Assembly: GCF_029218125.1 (NCBI RefSeq)
Contig: NZ_JARFXX010000003.1
Coordinates: 1-64,000, forward strand
DNA: 64,000 nt
Direction: 5' to 3'
Source: Oscillibacter faecalis_A
GTDB taxonomy: Bacteria; Bacillota; Clostridia; Oscillospirales; Oscillospiraceae
The notes under the pieces were generated by a model. That model did no database searches. It worked only from the letters and a program-made list of their open reading frames with translations, and was not told where the DNA came from. Of the stretch, positions 43,126 to 51,212 are shown piece after piece (the first letter of the stretch is position 1; every line of letters begins with the position of its first letter). The translations under genes and the position numbers were made by a program.

Positions 43126-44130
43126 ATGAAAGCGGTTGTAGTTGGCAGCGGCGGATGGGGTACGGCTCTGAGCATGGTGCTTTGCGACAACGGACATGAC
43201 GTGACCCTGTGGTCCCATGATCCGGCAAAGGCTGCGCAAATGGCGGAGAGCCGGGAAAATTCCAAGCTGAAGGGCGTTCGGCTTCCGGACGCGCTGCACA
43301 TCGGCGGAGACCTTGATTGCCTGATTGGAGCGGAGCTGGTTGTATGTGCGGCACCATCCTTCGCGGTACGGGAGACCGGAAAAAAAATCGCGCCCTATTT
43401 GACGGAGAAAACGGTTCTGGTCAGCGTTTCCAAGGGCATTGAGCGGGACACCAATCTGCGGATGAGTCAGATATTGGAGGATGTCACGCAAAATATCTGT
43501 AAAGTAGCTGCGCTTTCCGGCCCTTCTCACGCAGAGGAGGTAAGTATTCGGCAGCCTACTGGCTGCGTGTCCGCTTGTAGGGATATGCCCACTGCCAGAA
43601 TGGTACAAGACGCCTTTATGAATCCATATTTCCGAGTCTATACCAGTGAGGATATCGTGGGTGTAGAGCTGTCCGGCGCTATGAAAAATGTGGTCGCTCT
43701 CGCCTGCGGCGTTTGCGATGGCATGGGCTATCAGGACAACACTAAAGCGCTGCTGATGACGCGGGCTATGGCAGAGCTGACCCGGCTGGGAGAAAAACTG
43801 GGCGGCACCCGCCAGACCTTCGGCGGTCTTGCCGGTATGGGTGATCTGATCGTTACTTGTACGTCCATGCATTCCCGGAATCGAAGGGCGGGTATTCTGA
43901 TTGGCGAAGGTAAATCCGCGCAGGAGGCCATGACGGAGATCGGCGCAGTGGTAGAAGGCTACTATGCGGCTGAAAGCATTCACCAGTTGGCAGAGCGCGA
44001 GGGCGTGGAGATGCCGATTTGCCGCAGTATTTATGAGGTTCTATACCACGGCAGAGTGGTTCAGGATGTGGTGAGCAGCCTGATGTGCCGGGCAAAGAAG
44101 GATGAGCTGACAGAAACAACTTGGCTGTAA
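43126..44130 (+). CDS. gpsA: Glycerol-3-phosphate dehydrogenase (NAD(P)+)
   Basis: A 334-residue enzyme producing sn-glycerol 3-phosphate for phospholipids. The N-terminal dinucleotide motif is VVVGSGGWGTALSMVL; other motifs are SVSKGIE, LSGPSHAEEV, GVELSGAMKNVVALACGVCDGMG with the catalytic Lys, and GLAGMGDLIVTCTSMHSRNRR. The frame opens upstream at 43078 inside plsY, but ATG 43126 with GTAGGAGGGC is the start. Confidence 0.96.
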   Translation: MKAVVVGSGGWGTALSMVLCDNGHDVTLWSHDPAKAAQMAESRENSKLKGVRLPDALHIGGDLDCLIGAELVVCAAPSFAVRETGKKIAPYLTEKTVLVSVSKGIERDTNLRMSQILEDVTQNICKVAALSGPSHAEEVSIRQPTGCVSACRDMPTARMVQDAFMNPYFRVYTSEDIVGVELSGAMKNVVALACGVCDGMGYQDNTKALLMTRAMAELTRLGEKLGGTRQTFGGLAGMGDLIVTCTSMHSRNRRAGILIGEGKSAQEAMTEIGAVVEGYYAAESIHQLAEREGVEMPICRSIYEVLYHGRVVQDVVSSLMCRAKKDELTETTWL

Positions 44131-44133
44131 TAA

Positions 44134-44180
44134 AAGGACCACCGAAGCGATTTATTCGCTTTCGGTGGTCTTATTTTTAT
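44134..44180. terminator. Bidirectional terminator overlapping a coding end
   Basis: GGACCACCGAAGCGA pairs with TCGCTTTCGGTGGTC (one bulge) around TTTAT, with T-runs both ways. The right arm encodes the last five codons and part of the stop region of the convergent small gene. Confidence 0.8.
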
Positions 44181-44379
44181 TGAATGTCAGCACGCGCTCG
44201 GCAAAAGCCTCCATGGAGCAATCACTGACCTGTTCGCCGGGGGAAATGACGAGGTCGAAAAAGCAGCTTGGAATTTCGTGCTTTCGCAGTTCCTTTTCGA
44301 TACATGGGGAGCAACCATATATATGATTGGAGGGGTGACAGCGGCAGCTTGTATTTTTGCAGGGGCAAAAATGATTCAT
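44152..44379 (-). CDS. Small Cys-rich protein, DUF6485-like
   Basis: A 75-residue protein with eight cysteines, most near the N-terminus: CPCKNTSCRCHPSNHIYGCSPCIEKELRKHEIPSCFF, then one further Cys. The spacing suggests metal binding. It resembles the small clostridial DUF6485 family, a match from memory and therefore tentative. The ribosome site is weak (AAGG seven bases upstream). It may be read through from rpmB, whose terminator lies just upstream. Its last codons fall within a terminator hairpin shared with gpsA. Function unknown. Confidence 0.65.
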   Translation of the reverse strand: MNHFCPCKNTSCRCHPSNHIYGCSPCIEKELRKHEIPSCFFDLVISPGEQVSDCSMEAFAERVLTFNKNKTTESE

Positions 44380-44396
44380 GATAATACCTTAAAATA

Positions 44397-44426
44397 GAAA
44401 AACACCCGGACAAAAGTCCGGGCGCT
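44397..44426 (-). terminator. Terminator after rpmB
   Basis: On the minus strand GCCCGGAC pairs with GTCCGGGT around TTTT, followed by GTTTTT. Confidence 0.75.
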
Positions 44427-44437
44427 TTATCCGTACA

Positions 44438-44626
44438 TTAGATCGCTCTGGTGACCTTACCGGAACGCATACACCGGGTACAAACATAAACATGGCGGGG
44501 GGAACCGTTTACGATTGCCTTCACACGCTTCACATTGGGCTTCCATGTACGATTGGAACGCCGATGAGAGTGGGAGACCTGAATACCGAACGTTACACCC
44601 TTATCGCAGAACTCACACTTTGCCAT
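44438..44626 (-). CDS. rpmB: 50S ribosomal protein L28
   Basis: A 62-residue protein: MAKCEFCDKGVTFGIQVSHSHRRSNRTWKPN, followed by KVTRAI at the end and a Cys pair YVCTRCMRSG. Two Cys-x-x-Cys motifs make it the zinc-binding form. The frame extends upstream to 44677, but the start at 44626 follows AAGGAGGTG. Monocistronic between a clear promoter and terminator. Confidence 0.97.
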   Translation of the reverse strand: MAKCEFCDKGVTFGIQVSHSHRRSNRTWKPNVKRVKAIVNGSPRHVYVCTRCMRSGKVTRAI

Positions 44627-44682
44627 CCGTTGCACCTCCTTGCTGTTGCGTATTGAATGCTTCACATACAAGCACAAGTAGT

Positions 44683-44711
44683 ATCATAGCAGATATGAAA
44701 TGAAAATGCAA
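44683..44711 (-). promoter_or_regulatory. Sigma-A promoter of rpmB
   Basis: On the minus strand: TTGCAT, 17-base spacer, TATGAT. Confidence 0.7.
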
Positions 44712-44766
44712 GGAAAATTTTCAAAAAAATCGATTTTTTTGAAAGGGAATGAACCATGTACAGGTG

Positions 44767-44795
44767 TTGCACAGTAAAGAGAAATCGTTTATAAT
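44767..44795 (+). promoter_or_regulatory. Sigma-A promoter of the hprK operon
   Basis: TTGCAC, 17-base spacer, perfect TATAAT, with a leader of about 70 bases. Confidence 0.7.
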
Positions 44796-44871
44796 ATAAG
44801 CAGTTAATTCATACTGCCGTGCAGGGGCATATTTTATTATCTGAGCATAGAGAAGAAAGGAATTAAGCGCT

Positions 44872-45822
44872 ATGAGTGAGAAGGGCACCAGCCTTGCAAG
44901 ATTTGTGGAGCATTTCGGTCTGGAGATTTTAAATAAGGGTGATACCTATGACACGGACCGGATAGAGTCTACCAATATCAACCGGCCGGATCTGCAGATT
45001 CTCGGGCTGTTTGATTATTTTGATGCCCGCCGCATTCAGGTCATGGGCAAGGCAGAGCTGACGTACATCATGAAAATGAGTGAAACGCGCAGAGCCAAGG
45101 TGTTTGACGATTTGTTCTCCTATACGATTCCGGCCTTCGTTTTGGCGCGCAACCTTGAATGCCCACAGGAGTGTCTGGAATATGCTCAAAATCACGGCAG
45201 GACGCTTCTTCGGACAAAGGAGCGGACTGCGGATTTCACCAGTCATGCTATGGAATATCTCAGCAAAGAGCTGGCCCCCTGCATTACGCGGCACGGTGTT
45301 CTGCTGGACATTTACGGCGAGGGTGTTATGATTACCGGCGATTCCGGCGTTGGCAAAAGCGAGGCGGCCATTGAGCTTATCATGCGCGGACACCGCTTGG
45401 TGGCGGATGACGCAGTGGAGATTCGCAGAATTTCCGACCAACTGATTGGAACGGCGCCGGAGGTAATTCGTAACTACATTGAGCTTCGCGGTATCGGCGT
45501 AATTGACGTCCGGCAGCTATTTGGTATGCGGGCTGTTATGCCAGAGTCCCAGATCGATCTTGTGGTGGAATTCGAGCAATGGGACAGCACAAAGTTCTAT
45601 GACCGCCTTGGAATTGAGGATCGGTTCATTGATATTCTGGAACAGCAGGTGGCCTGCGTGACGGTGCCGATCCGTCCCGGACGGAACCTGGCCAGTATTG
45701 TTGAGGTGGCGGCCATGAATAACCGCCACCGCCGTTACGGTTATAATGCTGCGGAGGAATTGGCCCGCCGGGTCGATCTGCGGGCGGATATGGGAAGTCA
45801 GGCAACACAGGAAAAGCAGTGA
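44872..45822 (+). CDS. hprK: HPr kinase/phosphorylase
   Basis: A 316-residue bifunctional enzyme that phosphorylates Ser46 of HPr and so controls carbon catabolite repression. The P-loop is GDSGVGKSEAAIELI (about 160-174), and the HPrK signature ELRGIGVIDVRQLFGMRAV lies after it. The N-terminal domain has the family pattern NINRPDLQILGLFDYF. It heads an operon with a glucokinase, murB, rapZ and whiA, joining sugar sensing with wall synthesis genes. Confidence 0.96.
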   Translation: MSEKGTSLARFVEHFGLEILNKGDTYDTDRIESTNINRPDLQILGLFDYFDARRIQVMGKAELTYIMKMSETRRAKVFDDLFSYTIPAFVLARNLECPQECLEYAQNHGRTLLRTKERTADFTSHAMEYLSKELAPCITRHGVLLDIYGEGVMITGDSGVGKSEAAIELIMRGHRLVADDAVEIRRISDQLIGTAPEVIRNYIELRGIGVIDVRQLFGMRAVMPESQIDLVVEFEQWDSTKFYDRLGIEDRFIDILEQQVACVTVPIRPGRNLASIVEVAAMNNRHRRYGYNAAEELARRVDLRADMGSQATQEKQ

Positions 45823-45838
45823 TGTGAGGTGTTCCTCG

Positions 45839-46780
45839 TTGAATATCGGAATTGATGTCGGAGGGACCAATCTCCGCGCCGGAATCGTAGACGAGAGCGC
45901 CCGATTGCTGTCACAGGAGCAGATACCCGTGGGGAATTTTGAAAGCCCGGAGGCATTTGTCCGCAAGCTGGCAGCTTTGATTGAAAGGGCGTTGGATGCC
46001 GCCCATGCTGCGGTATCGGACATCGGTTCCATTGGTATCGGTATTCCCGGAGCCGTAAAAAACGGAGAAATTCTTTATACCTGCAATCTGCCTTTGACGG
46101 GTGTTCCGCTGGCGGCGATGCTTCGCCTGTATTTTGATTTGCCTATCTATCTTGAAAATGACGCCAACTGCGCCGCGGTAGGGGAATGGCTCTACGGCAG
46201 CGGCCGCGAAACGCAGAACTTTATCATGGTGACACTGGGAACGGGCATTGGCGGCGGCTTTATCCTGAATGGAAGACTCTATTCTGGCAGCGGCATGGCC
46301 GGGGAAATCGGACACATGGTAATTGAGGCAGGCGGTTTTCCCTGTAGCTGTGGCCGCTGTGGGTGCTGGGAGGCGTACAGCTCGGCTCCGGCACTAATTC
46401 GGATGGCATACGCCGCTATGGAGAAACATCCGGACAGCATCCTGCATGAGCTGTCCGGAAAAAGTGGCGGCATGGATGGCCGTGCAGTATTTCAGGCGGC
46501 AGAGATGGGGGATTCGACAGCATTGGAGCTGTGCAGAACCTATGGAAATTATCTTGCCGAGGGGCTGACCAATCTGGCAAATTTATTTGACCCGGAGGTT
46601 ATCGCCATTGGCGGCGGAATTTCCGGCGCACCTGAGCATTTACTGCTGATGCCTGTCCGCGAAGCGGTAAGGCAAAAATGCTATACAGGCCATGCAGGGC
46701 GCTATCCGCAGATTGTAACAGCGGCGCTTGGCGGGCAGGCCGGGATGATCGGAGCGGCTTCATTGGGAAATGCGATTTAA
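45839..46780 (+). CDS. ROK-family glucokinase
   Basis: A 313-residue sugar kinase: N-terminal phosphate loop IGIDVGGTNLRAGIVD, LENDANCAAVGEWLYG with the catalytic Asp, GTGIGGGFILNGRLYSG, the ROK zinc motif CSCGRCGCWEAYSS, and IGGGISGAPEHLL. Glucose is the likely substrate; other hexoses are possible. I start it at TTG 45839 behind GTGAGGTG; the upstream open frame overlaps hprK without a ribosome site. It lies 16 bases after hprK, consistent with carbon-control context. Confidence 0.9.
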   Translation: MNIGIDVGGTNLRAGIVDESARLLSQEQIPVGNFESPEAFVRKLAALIERALDAAHAAVSDIGSIGIGIPGAVKNGEILYTCNLPLTGVPLAAMLRLYFDLPIYLENDANCAAVGEWLYGSGRETQNFIMVTLGTGIGGGFILNGRLYSGSGMAGEIGHMVIEAGGFPCSCGRCGCWEAYSSAPALIRMAYAAMEKHPDSILHELSGKSGGMDGRAVFQAAEMGDSTALELCRTYGNYLAEGLTNLANLFDPEVIAIGGGISGAPEHLLLMPVREAVRQKCYTGHAGRYPQIVTAALGGQAGMIGAASLGNAI

Positions 46781-46792
46781 GGAGGCAATTTT

Positions 46793-47713
46793 ATGGACTG
46801 GGCAGAAAAGCTGGATGATCTGCTTCAAAAATATATACCGCAGATGAAGGTCATTGCTGAGGAGCCGATGAGCCGGCATACAACGTTTCGCATCGGCGGG
46901 CCGGCAAAGCGAATGGCGTTTCCCAGCGATGGCGCGCAAATGGTGCTGCTGGTGAATTTTGCGATGGAGTGCGGTACAAAGCCTTTGATTATCGGTAATG
47001 GCTCTAATCTGCTTGTCCCAGACGAAGGGCTGGACAGGCTGGTGATTGACACCTCCGCGTATATGAACAAGGCTCAGTTGGGAAACGAACCAAACACCAT
47101 TACGGCGGAGGCAGGCGCAACATTGGCAAAAACCGCAGATTTTGCCTGCAAGGCAGGGCTGTCAGGCTTGGAATTCGCGCATGGCATTCCGGGAACTGTC
47201 GGCGGCGGCGTATGCATGAACGCCGGCGCCTATGGTGGAGAAATGAAGCAGGTGTTGACCTGTGTGCGGATTTTGTTCCCGGAGGAAGGCGTCAAGACGC
47301 TGACGAACGAGGAACTGAAGCTCGGCTATCGGCACAGCATTCTGTCAGAATGCCCGGAGGCCGTTGTGCTGTCCGCGACCATGCGGCTGCGTCCGGACAA
47401 GGAAAAAACGATTCGGGATACCATGCGGGAACTGATGCGTAAGCGGAAAGGCAGTCAGCCGTTGGAGTGGCCCAGCGCCGGAAGCACGTTTAAGCGGCCG
47501 GAGGGGTACTTTGCCGGGACGCTGATCGACCAATGCGGGCTGAAGGGCCTGACGGTCGGCGGCGCGCAGGTGTCCGAAAAGCACGCAGGCTTTCTGATAA
47601 ATCGCGGCGGCGCCAGCTTTGCGGATATGACAGAGTTGATTTCCCAAGTCCAGCAGCGTGTATTCGAGCAGACCGGGGTGCATTTGGAGCCCGAGGTAAA
47701 GATCGTAGGATAA
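46793..47713 (+). CDS. murB: UDP-N-acetylenolpyruvoylglucosamine reductase
   Basis: A 306-residue FAD enzyme that completes UDP-MurNAc synthesis. Motifs are HTTFRIGGPAKRM, IIGNGSNLLVPDEGLDR, LEFAHGIPGTVGGGVCMNAGAYGGEM, the GYRHSIL Tyr/Arg region, AGSTFKRPEG with the catalytic Ser, and C-terminal LEPEVKIVG with the catalytic Glu. It is 12 bases after the glucokinase gene (ribosome site AAGGAGGC) and 11 before rapZ. Confidence 0.96.
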   Translation: MDWAEKLDDLLQKYIPQMKVIAEEPMSRHTTFRIGGPAKRMAFPSDGAQMVLLVNFAMECGTKPLIIGNGSNLLVPDEGLDRLVIDTSAYMNKAQLGNEPNTITAEAGATLAKTADFACKAGLSGLEFAHGIPGTVGGGVCMNAGAYGGEMKQVLTCVRILFPEEGVKTLTNEELKLGYRHSILSECPEAVVLSATMRLRPDKEKTIRDTMRELMRKRKGSQPLEWPSAGSTFKRPEGYFAGTLIDQCGLKGLTVGGAQVSEKHAGFLINRGGASFADMTELISQVQQRVFEQTGVHLEPEVKIVG

Positions 47714-47724
47714 GCGGTGGTTTT

Positions 47725-48585
47725 ATGGAGATTCTGATTATTTCGGGCCTTTCCGGTGCGGGAAAAAGCCGAGCCGCCTCTTTTTTAGAGGATATGGGCT
47801 TTTATATTGTGGACAATATGCCCGCCGCCATGATTTTGAAATTTGCAGAGTTCTGCGCCGGGGGCAGTCGCCGCTATGACAGGGTGGCGCTGGTATACGA
47901 TGTCCGCACGGCCAATAGCCCAACGGAGCTGTTTGCCGTTCTGGATTCGCTCAAGCACAGCAGCAGTGTGTGCAGCCTGCTGTTTTTGGAGGCATCCCCG
48001 GAAACGATCATCAAGCGCTATAAGGAGACCCGTCGGCGCCATCCACTGATGAAGCAGACCGCTTCCTTGGAGGCGGCTGTTCTGGCGGAATGTGAGCTGA
48101 TGAAGCCGCTGCGCCAGCGTGCGGATTATATCATAGATACCACGCATCTTTCCACAGCGCAGCTCCGGGGGGAGCTGCTGCGGAATTTCGGAAACGGCAC
48201 ATCGGAAAAGGGCGGAATGAACATCAGCATCATTTCCTTTGGATTTAAATACGGTCTGCCTATGGAGGCCGATCTGGTATTTGATGTCCGCTGTATGCCA
48301 AATCCCTATTACATCCCGGAGCTGAGAGAAAAAACCGGTTTGGACCGTGAGGTCGCGGACTATATATTTTCCTTCCAGCAAACGAAGGAGTACATGGAAA
48401 AGCTGCAGGAGCTGCTGGTGTTTTCCTTACCGCTCTACGCGGAGGAGGGGAAGACCGAGCTTGTGATTGCGGTCGGCTGCACAGGCGGTCATCACCGCTC
48501 TGTTGCAATGACTCATGCGTTGGCTGAAAATATTCAGAAATTGGGCTATCGTGTCCGGGAAAACCACCGGGATATGAACCGATAA
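47725..48585 (+). CDS. rapZ: RNase adapter RapZ (YvcJ) nucleotide-binding protein
   Basis: A 286-residue P-loop protein. Walker A is ISGLSGAGKSRAASFLEDMGFYIVDNMP; the C-terminal half holds ISFGFKYGLPMEADLVFDVRCMPNPYY and AVGCTGGHHRSVA, hallmarks of RapZ/YvcJ. In E. coli RapZ steers glmS mRNA decay and senses GlcN6P; the role in Bacillota is less clear. The open frame reaches back into murB, but ATG 47725 is the natural start. It is followed directly by whiA with no yvcK between. Confidence 0.94.
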   Translation: MEILIISGLSGAGKSRAASFLEDMGFYIVDNMPAAMILKFAEFCAGGSRRYDRVALVYDVRTANSPTELFAVLDSLKHSSSVCSLLFLEASPETIIKRYKETRRRHPLMKQTASLEAAVLAECELMKPLRQRADYIIDTTHLSTAQLRGELLRNFGNGTSEKGGMNISIISFGFKYGLPMEADLVFDVRCMPNPYYIPELREKTGLDREVADYIFSFQQTKEYMEKLQELLVFSLPLYAEEGKTELVIAVGCTGGHHRSVAMTHALAENIQKLGYRVRENHRDMNR

Positions 48586-48601
48586 GACTGAAGGAGCTGC
48601 T

Positions 48602-49510
48602 ATGTCCTTTTCCTATGAGACAAAAAACGAGCTTTGCCGCCTGCCGGTACAAAAATTGTGCTGCGCCCGTGCGGAAGCTTATGGCATTTTGCTGTACTGC
48701 AACACGTTCAGCGCAACAGAGGTGCGAGTTATTACGGAGAATCCCAATTTTGCCGAGCGGCTGCCGAAGCTGTTCCGGCGGGCATTCGGGTTGAGCTTTG
48801 ACCGCCAGCCGGACAAGGAGCAGACAGAGGGGAAGCGAATCTTTCAAATCACAGACCCGCGAAAGCTGAACCATATCATCAATGTATTGGGATACGATCC
48901 GCAGCAGAATTTGGTATTGCATATCAATTTTGCGTTTATGGAGGAGGCGTGCGATCAGGCGGCATTTTTACGAGGAGCATTTTTTGCCGGCGGCAGCATC
49001 ACAGACCCGCAGAAGCGCTATCATCTGGAGTTGACAACCTCACATTTGCAGGTGAGCCGGGAAATCGAATCTCTTTTGGTGGAATGCGGTTATCCGCCGA
49101 AAAGTCTGAGCCGAAATGGCAGTTCAATTACATATTTTAAGCAGAGCGACCAAATTGAAGATTTTTTAACGATGATTGGTGCGCCTGTGGCGGCGATGAA
49201 TATTATGTCTGCAAAGCTGGAAAAGGATCTACGCAACAGCGTGAATCGGCGGCTCAACTGTGACAGCGCCAATCTGGATAAGGCGGTGGAGGCAGCGCAG
49301 GAGCAATTAGAGGCAATCCGGCGGCTGCAAGCGTGCGACCTGTTGGAACAATTACCGGACAAGCTGCAGGAGACAGCGGCCTTGCGCCTTGAATATCCCG
49401 AACTGAGCCTTTCGGAGCTGGCGGAGGAATTTGACCCGCCCATCAGCAAATCGTGCTTAAATCACCGTCTGCGTAAATTGATGGAGCTGGCACGAAAGCT
49501 GTCGGATTAG
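48602..49510 (+). CDS. whiA: Sporulation/division regulator WhiA
   Basis: A 302-residue DNA-binding protein. The N-terminal half is the degenerate LAGLIDADG-type domain (AFLRGAFFAGGSITDPQKRYHLEL near 120). The C-terminal half has the DUF199 helix-turn-helix (RLEYPELSLSELAEEF, then ISKSCLNHRLRKLMELA). Its usual neighbours are rapZ and yvcK; here only rapZ is present, 16 bases upstream. The ribosome site is AAGGAG. Confidence 0.95.
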   Translation: MSFSYETKNELCRLPVQKLCCARAEAYGILLYCNTFSATEVRVITENPNFAERLPKLFRRAFGLSFDRQPDKEQTEGKRIFQITDPRKLNHIINVLGYDPQQNLVLHINFAFMEEACDQAAFLRGAFFAGGSITDPQKRYHLELTTSHLQVSREIESLLVECGYPPKSLSRNGSSITYFKQSDQIEDFLTMIGAPVAAMNIMSAKLEKDLRNSVNRRLNCDSANLDKAVEAAQEQLEAIRRLQACDLLEQLPDKLQETAALRLEYPELSLSELAEEFDPPISKSCLNHRLRKLMELARKLSD

Positions 49511-49543
49511 CTTGAGAGTTTGAGAAAAAGAGAGGGAACCTAT

Positions 49544-50014
49544 ATGAATCGTTGTGAATTGGCGTATCAGTATCACAAAAAGGGCTATAATTGCGCACAG
49601 TCCGTCTTGATGTCATTTCAAGATGTTGCGGGTTTATCTGAGAAGCAATGTCTGGCGATTGCAAGCGGGTTTGGAGCCGGTGCCGGGACGGGTGAGCTTT
49701 GCGGCGCACTGACCGGTGCAATCATGGTGCTTGACCTGCTGACACAGACCGATACGGAAAATGCGGTGGAGGCCAAGAAGCGCGCTATGGCGCAGGCAAA
49801 GGAGCTGCAAAAGCGATTTTCGGGGCGTTTTGATGCGCTGCGGTGTGCGGAGCTGCTGAAAAAGAAATTTATTCCGGATGATACAACACCGTCTGCAAAG
49901 GTACTTCAGTTGACTGGGCATTGCGACATTATGATTGTTACGGCTGTGGAAATCGTGGAGGAAATGCTACAGGAATTGAAGGGCGGAGCATTGCCGGATC
50001 ATATTCAGAGCTGA
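49544..50014 (+). CDS. C_GCAxxG_C_C family redox protein
   Basis: A 156-residue protein with the family name pattern: GYNCAQSVL near residue 15, CLAIASGFGAGAGTGELCGALTGAIM, and later single Cys (RCAELL and TGHCD). This four-to-five-cysteine layout is that of the C_GCAxxG_C_C family, thought to be redox-active or metal-binding. ATG 49544 after AGAGGGAACC is the start; eight in-frame codons upstream lack a ribosome site. It is the last gene of the hprK operon or a lone gene behind whiA. Function unknown. Confidence 0.88.
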   Translation: MNRCELAYQYHKKGYNCAQSVLMSFQDVAGLSEKQCLAIASGFGAGAGTGELCGALTGAIMVLDLLTQTDTENAVEAKKRAMAQAKELQKRFSGRFDALRCAELLKKKFIPDDTTPSAKVLQLTGHCDIMIVTAVEIVEEMLQELKGGALPDHIQS

Positions 50015-50042
50015 AGCGGCTAAAATTTATTTTAAGAAACCA

Positions 50043-50136
50043 CAGAGGGAGGCCGCAGATAAGCTATTCAATAATTGAACAAAATAAAAATTTTGTTCAA
50101 TTTAAAAGAGGAGAAACACACCTCTGGCTTATCTGC
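50043..50136 (+). promoter_or_regulatory. Structured leader with competing inverted repeats before the XerC-like gene
   Basis: An inner perfect inverted repeat of 13 bp (50073-50085 with 50090-50102; ATTGAACAAAAT core, loop AAAA) lies within an outer one of 10 bp (GCAGATAAGC 50055-50064 with GCTTATCTGC 50127-50136). CAGAGG at 50043-50048 and AGAGG at 50107-50111 can each pair with CCTCT(G) at 50121-50126, so two folds compete. AGAGGAG (50107-50113) is the only ribosome-site-like sequence. The inner stem could also act as a terminator for the upstream unit or as recombinase binding sites. Confidence 0.6.
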
Positions 50137-50144
50137 CAATAAAT

Positions 50145-51167
50145 ATGTCAGACTATCGCGCAGACGCACCACAGATTTTACGGGATTTTCTTTCTTATCA
50201 TGAGAACATCAAGGCACACTCACAGCGCACCGTTGATGAATATTATCTGGACCTTCGCAATTTTTTTCGCTATATGAAGCAGCTTCGCAATCCGTCGCTT
50301 GCGGGAAAACCATTGGATGAAATTGATATTTTGGATATTGATTTGGCCTTTGTCGGCAGTATCACTCTGACGGATATTTACAGCTATATGACGTACCTCA
50401 GCCGAGATCGCATTCGGTTTCAGAACAGTCAGAAATCTGATTATGGCCTGAATGCGGCATCCAGAGCCCGTAAAATTGCCACAATTCGGTCATTTTATGT
50501 GTATTTGACCAATAAAACACACCAGCTTCGTGAAAATCCAGTCAAGGACATGGATTCTCCGAAGCTGAAAAAGGAACTCCCGCGGTATCTGACCTTAGAC
50601 CAAAGTATTGATTTGCTCAAGGCTGTTGATGGCAAAAATCAGGAGCGGGATTATGCGATTTTAACGCTGTTTCTGAATTGCGGCCTGCGTATTTCCGAAT
50701 TGGTCGGATTGAATATACAGGATATCCAAGGCGAGACGCTGCGCGTTTTGGGTAAGGGCAATAAGGTGCGTATTCTATATTTGAATGAAGCCTGTCAGGA
50801 CGCATTGAATCGCTATCTGGCGGTACGGAGGCCCATTAGCGGTCGAGATGCCAATGCCCTGTTTCTCTCTACCAGAAACGAGCGCATCAGCCGCTCTAAT
50901 GTGCACGCGATGGTGAAAAAGCGGCTGCTGGAAGCAGGATTGGACGCTTCGCAGTATTCCTCGCATAAGCTGCGTCACACGGCCGCCACATTGATGCTGC
51001 AAAACGGCGTAGATGTCCGTGCGGTTCAGGAGGTTTTGGGACACGATCACTTGAACACTACGGAGATATATACGCACATTGACAATGAGGCTCTGCGTGT
51101 TGCCGCAAAGGCAAACCCCTTGTCACATATTCAGGAGCTTGATAAAAAGCGGCAAAAGGAACAATGA
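50145..51167 (+). CDS. XerC-like tyrosine recombinase
   Basis: A 340-residue site-specific recombinase. An N-terminal core-binding domain (about 1-130, with HSQRTVDEYYLDLRNFFRYMK) precedes the catalytic domain with FLNCGLRISELVGLN (Arg), SSHKLRHTAATLML (His-x-x-Arg) and LGHDHLNTTEIYTHI (Tyr nucleophile). It may be the partner of XerD at 8.5 kb, or a diverged stand-alone recombinase; it is about 40 residues longer than classical XerC. ATG 50145 has no ribosome site at normal distance; AGAGGAG is 31 bases upstream. An in-frame CTG at 50124 sits ten bases after that site and could be the true start. Confidence 0.85.
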   Translation: MSDYRADAPQILRDFLSYHENIKAHSQRTVDEYYLDLRNFFRYMKQLRNPSLAGKPLDEIDILDIDLAFVGSITLTDIYSYMTYLSRDRIRFQNSQKSDYGLNAASRARKIATIRSFYVYLTNKTHQLRENPVKDMDSPKLKKELPRYLTLDQSIDLLKAVDGKNQERDYAILTLFLNCGLRISELVGLNIQDIQGETLRVLGKGNKVRILYLNEACQDALNRYLAVRRPISGRDANALFLSTRNERISRSNVHAMVKKRLLEAGLDASQYSSHKLRHTAATLMLQNGVDVRAVQEVLGHDHLNTTEIYTHIDNEALRVAAKANPLSHIQELDKKRQKEQ

Positions 51168-51170
51168 GAT

Positions 51171-51212
51171 AAAAGCCAAACGCCCCATGATAAATGGGGC
51201 GTTTGGCTTTTA
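51171..51212. terminator. Bidirectional terminator, xerC-like gene versus coaX
   Basis: A perfect 18-bp stem (51171-51188 with 51194-51211) bounded by AAAA and TTTT; it overlaps the coaX stop codon. Confidence 0.88.
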
